Assembly (NCBI GenBank): GCA_022823185.1
Contig: JAJDXQ010000030.1
Span: forward strand, 115,702 to 179,701
Reading direction: 5' to 3'
From: Caldilineaceae bacterium
GTDB lineage: Bacteria; Chloroflexota; Anaerolineae; Caldilineales; Caldilineaceae
Length of the DNA stretch: 64,000 nt
Shown here: positions 19,114 to 28,183 of the stretch, one piece after another
Layout of the letters: each line of letters begins with the position of its first letter
Numbering within the stretch: the first letter of the stretch is position 1
Program-made: the position numbers and the translations under genes
Notes under the pieces: model-generated
What the model was told of the DNA's origin: nothing
Database searches by the model: none
Seen by the model: only the letters and a program-made list of their open reading frames with translations

Positions 19114-20067
19114 CTATGCCTCCTGCGACTCGTAATGGACCCAACGCCGGGCCAGCCAGAACTGAAGTAATGTCAGGCTCATAATAATCAGGAAGAGAAG
19201 CCATGCGAGCACGCTGGCGTAACCGAATCGCCTCTCGGTAAATGCGACGATATAGAGATAAAGTACGTAGAAGAGCGTCGAGCGCGCCGGACCCCCTTGG
19301 GTCAACATGAAGCCTTCGGTAAATACCTGCAGCGAGCCGATCATGCCGACGATCATCAAGAAGAAGATAGTCGGCGACAGAAGGGGCAAGGTTATATGGC
19401 GGAAAAGGGCCAGACCGCTGGCGCCATCGACCTTTGCGGCCTCATGCAGATCGTCCGGAATGCTCTGCAGGCCGGCAAGCATGATCACCATGTAATGCCC
19501 AACGCCATATAGGCGCATGATCATGTATGAGGGCAGGGCCCACTCTATTGATGTCAGCCATGCGACGCGATCGAAGTCGAAAATACGCAGAATCTGGTTG
19601 AACATCCCGTAGTCTTTTTCGAACATCGCGGCCCAGACAAAGGTCATGGCGACTCCGCTGACCGCAGCCGGCAGGTAGAACAGGCCGCGGAAAAAGGTAT
19701 GGCCCCTGAAGCGCTGATTCAGGAGAAGCGCCATGGCCAGTGAAATAATAATCGCCAGCGAGACAGTCCAGAAGGCAAAGACGGCGCTGACGCGCAGCGA
19801 GCCGATGAAGCGGATATCAAATTTGATCAGTTCCTCGAAGTTCGCCAGACCTACATAAGTAATTTTTTTGAAGCCGGCGTACTCGGTAAACATAAGTCCA
19901 AGTGAGACCAGGAGAGGTCCAGCCAAAAATATGACGAACCCCAGAATCCAGGGCGAGATGAAGAGATATCCATAGAAGTTCTCCCGCCATGCCTCCCCGC
20001 GCGGCAGTCGAAACCGGCTTCGGCGCATCTGCGGAATCGCGGCGCCAGCTTGAGAAATGTTGGCCAT
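19114..20067 (-). CDS. Carbohydrate ABC transporter permease, MalF-like (CUT1), system 2
   Basis: A 317-residue permease with an N-terminal cytoplasmic stretch rich in Arg and about six membrane segments. The EAA motif reads D-L-H-E-A-A-K-V-D-G-A-S-G. It directly abuts the MalG-like gene downstream, which supports a heterodimeric channel. Substrate cannot be deduced; CUT1 systems import oligosaccharides, glycerol-phosphate and similar solutes. Confidence 0.9.
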   Translation of the reverse strand: MANISQAGAAIPQMRRSRFRLPRGEAWRENFYGYLFISPWILGFVIFLAGPLLVSLGLMFTEYAGFKKITYVGLANFEELIKFDIRFIGSLRVSAVFAFWTVSLAIIISLAMALLLNQRFRGHTFFRGLFYLPAAVSGVAMTFVWAAMFEKDYGMFNQILRIFDFDRVAWLTSIEWALPSYMIMRLYGVGHYMVIMLAGLQSIPDDLHEAAKVDGASGLALFRHITLPLLSPTIFFLMIVGMIGSLQVFTEGFMLTQGGPARSTLFYVLYLYIVAFTERRFGYASVLAWLLFLIIMSLTLLQFWLARRWVHYESQEA

Positions 20068-20145
20068 AGGTGAGATTCACTTTCCTGCGCAAGGTCCTGG
20101 CACTGCCTGCCGTCCTGCCCAGATATAGAGAGAGAGCTGCCCATA

Positions 20146-21033
20146 TCAGAACTTCAGGGCGCCCTCGGTCAGGCCGCGTTGGATGCGGCGGTGGAACAGT
20201 ACATAAATGAAGATTGGAGGCCAGGCTGCCAACGAGAGGGCCGCCACCTGCAGACTCCAGAGACTTACATATTTGCCCTCGAAGTGCATGATTCCCAGAG
20301 GGATGGTGCGCAGCGTATGCTTTTGCAGATAGATAAGGGGCCAGAGAAAGTCGTTCCAGAAGAAGACGAAATAGAAGATGGTCATGGTCGCGATTGCCGG
20401 CATGGCCAGCGGGACCATCACATGGCGCAGGATCTGCAACTCTCTGGCTCCATCCACACGTGCGGCGTCCTCCAGTTCTGGGGGAATCGACATAAAGTAG
20501 GCGCGAATGAAGATGATTGCGAGGGAGGACCAGCTCAAGTAGGTAAGGATGACGGCGAGAGGGCTGTTGAGCAAAGGGATGGGCAGATAGAGCGCGTCGG
20601 CCCAGGAATCGAGAATGGCCATTAGCTTGAAGCTGGGTACCATGAGCGCCTGGGTGGGCACGGCCATGCCGACCAGGAAGTAGAGAAAGAGAGTCCGATT
20701 GGCAGTGAAGTGATAGCGTGCAAGCCCGTAAGCGGCGGTGGTTGAAATGGCTATGACACCGATGACGGAGACGACTGCGATGAGGATGCTGTTCGCATAG
20801 AGGCGGGTGAAGTTCCCTGTCTGCCAGGCTTCGGCGATGTTTTCGAAAGAGATGCGGGTCGGGAGCCCGAATGGGGAAAGCATGACCTCTTCGTTGGTCT
20901 TGAGCGAAGTGTAGGACATCCACATCAGAGGGTAGAGGATGCTGACGGCAGCGACGACCAGGAACAGGTAGAAGAGGAGCCTGACCGGCAGACTGAGTTC
21001 ACTAAAGACCATTTCGGTAACCTCAGGTGTCAA
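20146..21033 (-). CDS. Carbohydrate ABC transporter permease, MalG-like (CUT1), system 1
   Basis: A 295-residue permease with six predicted membrane segments and the EAA motif E-L-E-D-A-A-R-V-D-G-A. The ORF start at 21033 overlaps the preceding permease by 11 nt; an ATG at 21012 (MVFSELSLP) would remove the overlap. It pairs with the MalF-like gene immediately upstream. Confidence 0.9.
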   Translation of the reverse strand: MTPEVTEMVFSELSLPVRLLFYLFLVVAAVSILYPLMWMSYTSLKTNEEVMLSPFGLPTRISFENIAEAWQTGNFTRLYANSILIAVVSVIGVIAISTTAAYGLARYHFTANRTLFLYFLVGMAVPTQALMVPSFKLMAILDSWADALYLPIPLLNSPLAVILTYLSWSSLAIIFIRAYFMSIPPELEDAARVDGARELQILRHVMVPLAMPAIATMTIFYFVFFWNDFLWPLIYLQKHTLRTIPLGIMHFEGKYVSLWSLQVAALSLAAWPPIFIYVLFHRRIQRGLTEGALKF

Positions 21034-21982
21034 GCGCGCCCCTGCCGGCGCGGGCCAGGGTGAATTGAAGAACTGACATGCCGATAATTACGAGGACGAG
21101 CACGAGCGCGATTGCCGTGGCGTAACCATGCTGTGTGCGTGCGCCGCCCAGGCCAAGCTGGTAGATGTAGGTTACAACCGTTTCGGAGCTGTGGAAGGGT
21201 CCGCCCCCGGTCAGTGTGTAGACGAGGTCAAAGACGCGCATTGCGTCGATCGAAGTGATCACGGAGGCAACGACGAGCACTTCGCGCAGCAGAGGAATTG
21301 TGATGCGAGTGGTCAGCTGCCACGCGGTGGCGCCGTCGAGACGAGCGCTCTCCTGCAGCTCGCGGGGGATGGCCTGCAGGCCGGCGATGAGCAGGAACAT
21401 GGTGAAGCCGAAATTGCGCCAGATATGAACTGCTATCACAACAAATACGTTGAGCGTAGTGGTGCCGAGCCAGCCGAATTTGGGCCCATCGAGGCCGATG
21501 GCACGCAGCAGGATGTCGACGATTCCGATGGTCGGATCGAGCAGAAAGTTGAAGAGAATCCCGATGACGACGAGCGAGATCACGAAGGGAACGAAGAAGA
21601 TGCTGCGGAACAGCCTGGCGTACCTGGGTCCGGACTCCAAGATGATGGCGAAGAGGAGGGCGACACCGACCTGGACAAGGAGGCAACAGACAACGAAAAG
21701 AAAACTGTTGCGGAACGCGCCCCAGAAGAACTCGTCACCGGCCATTTGAATGAAGTTTTCGAGTCCGGTGAATCTGAGCGTGGAAAAGCTGATGCCAGTC
21801 CAGTCGGTAAAGCCGATGACCACCGTGCCGAAAAGCGGCAGGATGAGGAAGAGCGTGTAGAAGAAGAAGGCGGGCGCTATGAGGAACAGCGCGAAGCGTC
21901 CGTCATAGCGACCCGTACGCGGGCCCTTTTCTGCCCCATCTGCCGGCGTAGAGCGCCGCATTCCTACTCCTTCCAGGGACAA
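21023..21982 (-). CDS. Carbohydrate ABC transporter permease, MalF-like (CUT1), system 1
   Basis: A 319-residue permease. After a polar N-terminus (an internal ATG at 21961, M-R-R-S-T, may be the true start) there are six membrane segments. The EAA motif reads E-L-Q-E-S-A-R-L-D-G-A-T. It starts 28 nt after the binding-protein gene at 22011-23381 and overlaps the following permease, so these three form one translational unit. Confidence 0.9.
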   Translation of the reverse strand: MSLEGVGMRRSTPADGAEKGPRTGRYDGRFALFLIAPAFFFYTLFLILPLFGTVVIGFTDWTGISFSTLRFTGLENFIQMAGDEFFWGAFRNSFLFVVCCLLVQVGVALLFAIILESGPRYARLFRSIFFVPFVISLVVIGILFNFLLDPTIGIVDILLRAIGLDGPKFGWLGTTTLNVFVVIAVHIWRNFGFTMFLLIAGLQAIPRELQESARLDGATAWQLTTRITIPLLREVLVVASVITSIDAMRVFDLVYTLTGGGPFHSSETVVTYIYQLGLGGARTQHGYATAIALVLVLVIIGMSVLQFTLARAGRGALDT

Positions 21983-22010
21983 GTTGAGAGCTACAATTCT
22001 GTGTCGAGCG

Positions 22011-23381
22011 CTACATGCGCGCTTCGCGCCACTCCAGCACCAGATTCTCGGCGCGTTCTGCGGCCTCTTCGGGGGAGAGGGCGCCGCTCAGTACGCCGCT
22101 GGAGCCGTGCCACAGGATCTCCTGGCCAATGTTGTAGTCCATTGCCCGCTCGATCATGATCGTCAGGGCTGGCGCGTTGTCCAGCAGGTCGATGAGCCGT
22201 GACGACTCGGGGCGCAGGTCTTCCATGGGCGACGACAGGGGCATGGGCGGGGCTTCGCCAGGCAGATGCTTGTACCAGATCCTGTGCGGATCCTCGGATT
22301 GCAGGTACCACTTGACGAACACCTGGGCCTCTTCAGGATGCGCTGATTCCTTGGGCACGATCAACGTGCGGGCGTTGAAGGAGACTTCGTCGGCGTTGCT
22401 TTCGGCGATGTCGTCAATGGCCGGCATGAGCATGAACTGAAGGTCGATCTGGGGACTTTCCTGGGCAAACCATTCGCCGAGCAACCAGCCGCCGGTCTGG
22501 AAGAATGCGCCATCTCCGCGGAAGAGCTTGCCGAAAGCGACGGGATAGTCGTCGGAGAGAACGCCCCTGGAGTAGTAGTCGCTGTCCAGAAGCTCTTTGA
22601 TCAGTTCCCAGACCCTTACGCCGGCAGGATCGGTGAAACGCAGGGGGGACTCGTGGTTGACATCGAGGCCGCGGAGGAAGAGATCGACCGAACCTTTGAC
22701 GCCAAAGGTTCTGATGTAAAGGTGCTGTGCCCAGTGTCCGCCGGGCCAAGCGTTCTTGGCGCCAATCAGGACAGGGGTAACTCCGGCGTCCTGGAATGTT
22801 TGGCAGGCGTCTGTAAAGGCGCTCCAGGTGGTCAAGGTAGCGGGATCGACGCCGTGTTCAGCGAGGATGCCGGCGTTGTAGTACATGAGGTTGGCGACTG
22901 TCATGGCCCAGGGCGCGCCCCAGTAGCGCCCCTGGTAGAGGACCGAATCGAGGGCGTCGGGGTAGATGGTCCCCTTGCTTTCCTCGACGACGTCGGTGAG
23001 GTCCATGAGCTGGTCGGCCTCGATGAAGGCGGAAAGCGCGCCTGGTCCGGCGTCGGTTTGCAGGAAATCGGGCACGGCGCCGCCGGCAAAGGCGGTCTTG
23101 GTGGCCTGCTCGTAGGCCAGGCCGGAGAAACCGCTGTGGGTGACGTGGATGCCGGGGTTCGCGCTGTTAAAACTCTCGACGATTTCGTCCATGGCGCCCA
23201 GCCAGGGAACGGTCGCCATTTCTGTCCACATTTCAAGCTCGGCTATCATTTCGTCAGGCGCGTCCGAGGCCATGTCGCCTGAATCGGCGGGCGCGGCAAC
23301 GGGAGCGCAGGCGGCAAGGAGGCCGACTCCCGCCGCGCCTGTGGCGCCTTTTAGAAAGCTTCGTCTGCTCAGGTTTCTCAT
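22011..23381 (-). CDS. Extracellular solute-binding lipoprotein (family 1), system 1
   Basis: 456 residues. The N-terminus carries a twin-arginine motif (S-R-R-S-F-L-K) followed by a lipobox (L-L-A-A-C). This layout is typical of Tat-exported binding lipoproteins in Chloroflexota. The mature part shows family 1 (MalE/UgpB-like) features, including A-W-P-G-G-H-W and G-W-L-L-G-E-W stretches with many Trp/Tyr residues, common in sugar-binding clefts. It is directly followed by its two permeases. Confidence 0.9.
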   Translation of the reverse strand: MRNLSRRSFLKGATGAAGVGLLAACAPVAAPADSGDMASDAPDEMIAELEMWTEMATVPWLGAMDEIVESFNSANPGIHVTHSGFSGLAYEQATKTAFAGGAVPDFLQTDAGPGALSAFIEADQLMDLTDVVEESKGTIYPDALDSVLYQGRYWGAPWAMTVANLMYYNAGILAEHGVDPATLTTWSAFTDACQTFQDAGVTPVLIGAKNAWPGGHWAQHLYIRTFGVKGSVDLFLRGLDVNHESPLRFTDPAGVRVWELIKELLDSDYYSRGVLSDDYPVAFGKLFRGDGAFFQTGGWLLGEWFAQESPQIDLQFMLMPAIDDIAESNADEVSFNARTLIVPKESAHPEEAQVFVKWYLQSEDPHRIWYKHLPGEAPPMPLSSPMEDLRPESSRLIDLLDNAPALTIMIERAMDYNIGQEILWHGSSGVLSGALSPEEAAERAENLVLEWREARM

Positions 23382-23711
23382 CTCTCTCTCCTCAGCGGTG
23401 GAGTGTGGTGGAAATTGCTTGTCCTTTTCTCAACCGGAGCTCTGTTGAGCCAGGATGGGGCCATGGAGGTCCTGTGTGCGTCAGTTGACCAAGCGTTACC
23501 GGGGCATGCCAGGCATGCCCCGGTAACGCTTGAAAGACAGCAGTCAAGCAGACGGGGCTGCCAGTGTACTGGCCTGCCGATGTCCAGCTTGCGACTCCAT
23601 TTTCGATTGGAACTTTGAATTCGACGCGGCTTTGCACGAGTCCAGTGAGACAAGGGGTTCGAGGACGAGAAGCCCCCTAACGCAAGGTCATACCGTTTCC
23701 ATAGAGTCTAC
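23382..23711 (-). other. Gap between the two binding-protein genes
   Basis: 330 bp with no convincing gene. It contains the perfect 41-nt palindrome listed separately and, next to 23382, the GA-rich ribosome-binding region of the downstream binding-protein gene (AGGAGAGAGAG just before the ATG at 23381). Confidence 0.7.
23491..23531. repeat. Perfect 20-bp inverted repeat (hairpin) between binding-protein genes
   Basis: Arms at 23491-23510 and 23512-23531 are exact reverse complements around a single A. The inner part is GGGGCATGCC / GGCATGCCCC. No T-run follows on either strand, so it is not a standard intrinsic terminator. Its place downstream of one binding-protein gene and upstream of the next recalls REP elements that protect the 3' end of binding-protein mRNAs. 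Confidence 0.85.
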
Positions 23712-25082
23712 CTAATTGTACTTGTCAATAATTCGTTGCACCTCGGCTTCGGCGGCGGCCATCAGGACCTCCAGGTCCTCATCGGTATGTACGGCGAGGT
23801 CCCACAGTTCATACATGGATTGCTGGGCCTCCTGCGCGCCTTTGAACAAGGCCCAGAAACGGGTGTTGGTGGCGTAGGCGGGCATCTCGCCGGCGACCTG
23901 CATGAACTCCTTGCCTTCTATGGCGTCGAGCCATCGCTGGTCGGCAAAGTGGCTCTTGGTGAAGGGGAAGTAGCCGGTTTCGAGGCAGAATTCGAGATAG
24001 GGATCCCCGAGCGCCCACCATTCGGAGAACGCATAGGCGGCGGCTTCACGGTTTTTGTCATCCTGGACGGGCATCCACAGCTCCTTGTCGTACCAAGGGG
24101 TTGCGGTAATTTGATGCACGGGATGGCTAGGCGTGTAAAGCGCTCCGAGCCCGCCTTCACCAATCTGCTTTTCGAAGTCAAGCAGGCCCCAGTTTCCGAC
24201 TTCCTGGAATACGACTTTGCCGGAAACCAGGCCCTTTTCGGGCGGCTTTTCGGTGGCGGCTCCGCTGGCATAGGCATCGCGCAGGTACTGGAGGGAATCG
24301 CGGACACCGTCGTTGTTGATCGTAGCCTTCGTGCGAGTTTCGTCTACGTAGAGCTGGCCGGCGGTCCAGGGCAGATATTCCTGGATTGCGAAGTGCTGCC
24401 AGTAGGCGACACCCCAGATGTCAACCTCGTTGGCGTCGAAGCCATCTTCATCGGGGCGCTTGCCATTTACGTCACGGGTAACTGCGACTCCCCATTCGAT
24501 GAGTTCATCCCAAGTCCAGTTCTTAGGCGGCGGTTCCATGCCGGATTCTTCGAGGGCAGCGACGTTGTAGGCAAAGAGAACAACGACCTGTTCGTAGGGC
24601 ATTCCCCAGAAGTAGCCACCCACCGTGGGCGGGGCGTAGATGGCTTCGATGCCATCGACAAAGTCGTCGAAATCGACGCCGGAGGCCTCCATGTAGTCCT
24701 GCTGATTGACGATCAGGCCCTCGTCGATTGCCTGGATGACAGAAGTATAACCAGCCCAGAACAGATCGGGCGCAGTGCCAGCTGCGAGGTCTGCTTGCAC
24801 ACGGGACATCTCATAGCCGGTCTTGAGTTCCACCTGTACATCTGTTCCTGGAACCATAGAGTCGTGGCGTTCGAGAATCAGCCGCTGGTTGCTGCCCAAC
24901 ATATTGGTGTCCGGGTGCGGGTAGGTGTAGACGACGGTATATCCTTCGGCGGCGGGCATTTCGCCTTCATCGGAAGCGGCGCCCGGGGCGGGCTGCTGTC
25001 CGCAGGCGGCCAGGAATGTTCCGGCGGCGGTGACCCCGGACAAGGTCAGGAAGTCACGTCGGCTTGCTCTGCGTCTGAACAT
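23712..25082 (-). CDS. Extracellular solute-binding lipoprotein (family 1), system 2
   Basis: 456 residues with a twin-arginine motif (S-R-R-D-F-L-T) and a lipobox (F-L-A-A-C), so probably exported folded and lipid-anchored. The body resembles family 1 carbohydrate-binding proteins (A-G-T-A-P-D-L-F-W-A-G-Y; W-T-W-D-E-L-I-E-W). It is only distantly similar to the neighbouring binding protein, so the two likely take different solutes. It is the promoter-proximal gene of the six-gene cluster; by gene order its permeases are probably the distal pair (18211-20067). Confidence 0.9.
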   Translation of the reverse strand: MFRRRASRRDFLTLSGVTAAGTFLAACGQQPAPGAASDEGEMPAAEGYTVVYTYPHPDTNMLGSNQRLILERHDSMVPGTDVQVELKTGYEMSRVQADLAAGTAPDLFWAGYTSVIQAIDEGLIVNQQDYMEASGVDFDDFVDGIEAIYAPPTVGGYFWGMPYEQVVVLFAYNVAALEESGMEPPPKNWTWDELIEWGVAVTRDVNGKRPDEDGFDANEVDIWGVAYWQHFAIQEYLPWTAGQLYVDETRTKATINNDGVRDSLQYLRDAYASGAATEKPPEKGLVSGKVVFQEVGNWGLLDFEKQIGEGGLGALYTPSHPVHQITATPWYDKELWMPVQDDKNREAAAYAFSEWWALGDPYLEFCLETGYFPFTKSHFADQRWLDAIEGKEFMQVAGEMPAYATNTRFWALFKGAQEAQQSMYELWDLAVHTDEDLEVLMAAAEAEVQRIIDKYN

Positions 25083-25176
25083 GATGATCTCCTTTGGGTG
25101 ACAAGCGAAAGGGAGTCCCTGCTTTCAAAGATCGAGGTATTCGCAGTCAGGAATTGGCCGAGGAGAGCCTGTCAAC

Positions 25177-25205
25177 AATATAGAATAGAGGATTGGTCGT
25201 GTCAA
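25177..25205 (-). promoter_or_regulatory. Strong sigma70-type promoter of the carbohydrate transport cluster
   Basis: Read on the minus strand: TTGACA (25205-25200), 17-nt spacer, TATATT (25182-25177). Expected start of transcription near 25170, giving a leader of about 88 nt before the binding-protein ATG. Confidence 0.7.
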
Positions 25206-25785
25206 GCGTGCGAAATCTGTGTGCGCAGGCCAAAATGGGGGCAAGTTTGAGGCTGCCTATGGATTGATACAACAGTGCCACAGTGATTCGTCGTCCGGAC
25301 GGGAATTTGGGGGCGAGCGGCGGGGAGAAGGGCAGGTGAACTGCAGTACACTGCAGGGGAAGAACGCGAGGGACGTGTTGGCGTCTCTGATTGGAGGCCG
25401 GTTTCTGTGCGGAGGGGTTTGGGCGCCCACAAGGGACGCCCCTACAGGGGGTTTGCGGAATAAGGGTGGGATGCATGGGGCGAACAAGAGCACCTATTAG
25501 GGGAGCAGTGGTTGGTGTTAAGTGGTAGGGCGGCGTCTCAGGCGCGGGAGGAGGGGGGCAAGGGGAACTGCGGGGGAGGGGCGGGTGAAGGCGAGCAAAC
25601 CACTGAAACCTGGGACCCGCTTCTCCTGACAGCCCCAGATTGGGACTGCGCTTGTGTTTTGCCGCGGGTTGTTTTCTTTTGAACTGGTGTTACAATCAGC
25701 GGATACCCAGAAGATTTGCCCGTTGCGGGCTACTATGCGCTTTGGAGCCGGGAACGGGAAAGCTCAGAGAGGAACAGAGTGTCCC
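25206..25785. other. Gene-free gap with one short palindromic repeat
   Basis: About 580 bp between the transport-cluster promoter and the MFS gene. I see no coding pattern. It contains the ACAAG-loop repeat at 25421-25446 and purine-rich plus-strand DNA around 25530-25590. Confidence 0.6.
25421..25446. repeat. Short palindromic repeat, ACAAG loop and CTACA tail, copy 1
   Basis: Arms GGGCGCCC (25421-25428) and GGACGCCC (25434-25441, one mismatch) flank ACAAG and are followed by CTACA. The same layout recurs at 54698-54723. Such elements are widespread in intergenic DNA of Chloroflexota and other phyla. Confidence 0.7.
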
Positions 25786-27003
25786 ATGTCAGCTACATTG
25801 GAGCGGGCCGCGGAGCCGGCAACCGACCAGGTTGAGCCACCGGAGAGCAAAAAGTTTCAGACCAGAGAGGTGCTCACGATTGTGAGTGGGCACTTTGTAC
25901 ACGACACGTTCACCGCGTTTGTACCGCCTCTGCTGCCTCTGATCCGGGAGAAACTGGCGGCCGACTACGCCGCGATCGGTGGCCTGGCGATATTTTTGCA
26001 GATTCCCTGCCTGATGCAACCGTTTATCGGTCATGCGGCAGACCGGATCAGTTTGCGGTATTTTATCATTTTGGCGCCGGCGTTGACGGCTACAATGTGC
26101 GGGCTGCTGGGGCTGGCGAACAGCTACGCGCTGCTTGCCCTGCTGTTGTTTGTGGTGGGCGCGAGCTCGGCGGTGTTCCATGCGCCGGCGCCTGCGATGA
26201 TTGGGCGGATATCCGGCGACCGCGTAGGAACAGGGATGAGCTTTTTCATGGCGGCCGGGGAGCTGGGGCGCACGGTAGGGCCGCTGGTCGTCATCGCGGC
26301 AGTCAGCTGGTTTGGACTTCAGGGGATCTGGCGGGTGGCCGTGTTTGGCTGGCTGGCGTCAATTTTTCTTTACTGGCGCCTGCGCGAGGTTTCGGCGCGT
26401 CCCGCGCAGAGGGGCGGGCTTTCACTGCAACAGATGTTGCCGGCTGCGCGAAAGGTCTATCCGCCGCTGCTCTGGATCATGTTTGCACGCGTCTTCATGT
26501 CGATTTCGATGACAACCTATCTGCCAATCTTCATGCAGGATGTGAAGGGCTATGAGTTCGAGGCGGCAGGTCTTTCATTGACACTGTTGGAGGGGGCCGG
26601 CGTGTTGGGCGCTCTGACAATGGGGACGGCCAGTGACTGGCTGGGGCGGAGGCGGATCCTGCTTGTCCTCTTTCTGGTTTCGCCGGTCCTGTTTCTGGGG
26701 TTTCTGAACAGTACCGGCTGGCTGTTATTTGCCTTTTTGCTGCCGCTGGGATTTACGATGCTTTCGCCGTCGGCCGTGTTGCTGGCGGTGGTGCAGGACA
26801 GTTTTCGGGAGAACAGGGCGCTGGCCAACGGTCTCTTTTTGATGGCGAATTTCGTGATCCGGTCTCCGGCATTGTGGTTGCTGGGCGTCATGGCAGACAG
26901 GTTTGGTCTGTCGACGGCGTTCCTCATCAGCGGGTTGATCGCCTTTGTCGGGGCGCCGGCGGTTCTGAAACTCCCGGAGCGCGGCAGCGTGGACGGGGGG
27001 TGA
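25786..27003 (+). CDS. MFS transporter, fosmidomycin-resistance (Fsr)-like
   Basis: About 405 residues from the ATG at 25786, which follows GAGAGGAAC. An upstream start at 25654 would add a non-membrane extension. Twelve hydrophobic segments, with the MFS loop-2-type motif G-H-A-A-D-R-I-S-L-R and, in the second half, S-D-W-L-G-R-R-R. The early F-V-H-D-T-F-T-A-F-V-P-P-L-L-P and the S-A-V-F-H-A-P-A-P stretch match the Fsr-like branch. Substrate unknown; a drug or metabolite exporter is likely. Confidence 0.83.
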   Translation: MSATLERAAEPATDQVEPPESKKFQTREVLTIVSGHFVHDTFTAFVPPLLPLIREKLAADYAAIGGLAIFLQIPCLMQPFIGHAADRISLRYFIILAPALTATMCGLLGLANSYALLALLLFVVGASSAVFHAPAPAMIGRISGDRVGTGMSFFMAAGELGRTVGPLVVIAAVSWFGLQGIWRVAVFGWLASIFLYWRLREVSARPAQRGGLSLQQMLPAARKVYPPLLWIMFARVFMSISMTTYLPIFMQDVKGYEFEAAGLSLTLLEGAGVLGALTMGTASDWLGRRRILLVLFLVSPVLFLGFLNSTGWLLFAFLLPLGFTMLSPSAVLLAVVQDSFRENRALANGLFLMANFVIRSPALWLLGVMADRFGLSTAFLISGLIAFVGAPAVLKLPERGSVDGG

Positions 27004-27047
27004 TGCGGCGCTGCTGGGAAAGGGCAGAAGGGACGCAGGCGCCGGTT

Positions 27048-27425
27048 TCAGGAGAAGAGATCCCAGATGCGAGGCAGGAAAATGATGAGGCCAGCTGCGG
27101 CGCTTCCCAGCGCGGCCGCGAGTGTGGCGGCGGCGGCCGTATCCTTTGCGACTTTGGCGAGAGGGTGGGGCGCGGGCGAGGCCAGGTCCACCAGGGCCTC
27201 GATGGCGGTATTGAGGAGCTCCAGGGCGATGACGAGGGCGATCAGGGCGGCAACGATGGCCCACTCTGACCGGTTGATGCGGAGTGCGAGGCCGGCGATG
27301 ACGACAGCGGCTGCGACCGTCACATGAATGCGGAGGTTTCGCTGGCTGCGCAGGGCGTGGCGCAGGCCGGCCAGGGCGAAGGAAAGGCTTTGCCAGAAGT
27401 TACGGGCGCGGACGGGGGGCTTCAT
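27048..27425 (-). CDS. dgkA: Diacylglycerol kinase / undecaprenol kinase family protein
   Basis: A 125-residue integral membrane kinase of the DgkA fold with three hydrophobic helices. The conserved E-L-L-N-T-A-I-E-A-L-V-D and K-D-T-A-A-A-A-T-L motifs form the ATP/metal site. It phosphorylates diacylglycerol or undecaprenol for lipid carrier recycling; Gram-positive-type members are mostly undecaprenol kinases, and the sequence alone does not decide. Its ATG (27425) directly abuts the ybeY stop, an arrangement seen in many genomes. Confidence 0.9.
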   Translation of the reverse strand: MKPPVRARNFWQSLSFALAGLRHALRSQRNLRIHVTVAAAVVIAGLALRINRSEWAIVAALIALVIALELLNTAIEALVDLASPAPHPLAKVAKDTAAAATLAAALGSAAAGLIIFLPRIWDLFS

Positions 27426-27935
27426 TTACCAGTCCGGCGCGGTGAGTCGAGGCGAAAGGTTCTCGGAGGTAAGGGCGTTGAGGATTTCGGCCTGTTTGCG
27501 CCACATTTCTGCCTGGCGGGCCTTGGTGTCGTGGTCGTAGCCAAGCAGGTGCAGGGTACCGTGGACGACAAGGAGCTGAAGCTCGGCGGCCAGTGAGTGG
27601 CCGTGTTTCCGGGCCTGGCGAGAGGCATAGGGGAGGGCCAGCAGCAGATCGCCCAGTTCGGCATCGAGTTCTGCGGCGAGTTCGTCGGGGATGTCGGAAG
27701 GGAGGGGCGGTCCATCGCGGGCGGCAAAGCTCAACACATCGGTCGCGGCGTCCTGATTGCGATAGACGCGATTGTGTCGCTGCACAACGCGATCGTCCAC
27801 CACCAGAACTGACAGGGAGCAGCCTGTCCGTCCACAGGCGCGCAGCGCGGCTTGCGCCGCGGCTTCAAGCAAGGGTTCCGCCACAGTCTCCTGAAACTGA
27901 TCGTCGATGTGGACGAAGATGCATCCGTCTGCCAT
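27426..27935 (-). CDS. ybeY: Endoribonuclease YbeY (16S rRNA 3'-end maturation)
   Basis: 169 residues. The zinc-binding signature H-G-T-L-H-L-L-G-Y-D-H (H-x3-H-x5-H) is complete, and the D-V-L-S-F motif lies upstream. YbeY acts in 16S rRNA maturation and ribosome quality control. It is translated just ahead of the lipid kinase gene, and the divergent gap to obg holds a promoter for each direction. Confidence 0.95.
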   Translation of the reverse strand: MADGCIFVHIDDQFQETVAEPLLEAAAQAALRACGRTGCSLSVLVVDDRVVQRHNRVYRNQDAATDVLSFAARDGPPLPSDIPDELAAELDAELGDLLLALPYASRQARKHGHSLAAELQLLVVHGTLHLLGYDHDTKARQAEMWRKQAEILNALTSENLSPRLTAPDW

Positions 27936-28040
27936 GGATCATGCACTCTCTCATGCGCTTCTCGAACCGCAAAGGGTGATTGCAGACAACCGGCATGGCC
28001 GCGAATAAGCGCGGTGCGGCGCGTTGGGCAGCGCGGCTCC

Positions 28041-28068
28041 ATTATACCGCCGGCGGTGGTGGAGGCAA
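28041..28068 (-). promoter_or_regulatory. Promoter of the ybeY-dgkA pair
   Basis: Minus strand: TTGCCT (28068-28063), 16-nt spacer, TATAAT (28046-28041). Transcription would begin roughly 100 nt upstream of the ybeY ATG. Confidence 0.6.
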
Positions 28069-28072
28069 TTTC

Positions 28073-28100
28073 TTGTTGAAGCGTTAACGGGTCTTATAGA
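28073..28100 (+). promoter_or_regulatory. Candidate promoter of obg
   Basis: TTGTTG (28073-28078), 16-nt spacer, TATAGA (28095-28100), about 80 nt upstream of the obg ATG. It is back-to-back with the ybeY promoter; the -35 boxes are only 4 nt apart. Confidence 0.5.
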
Positions 28101-28183
28101 ATGGGAGCGCGGGCGTTTGGATGAGGAGGGCTTGCGTTCGATGGCGGGAAAGCGTGAACCATCATTTGAAAGAAACCTGAGTC

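Noticed and set aside
23491..23531. Treating the 41-nt palindrome as an intrinsic terminator
   Set aside because: Neither side has a T-run, and it lies inside a run of genes that appear to be cotranscribed.
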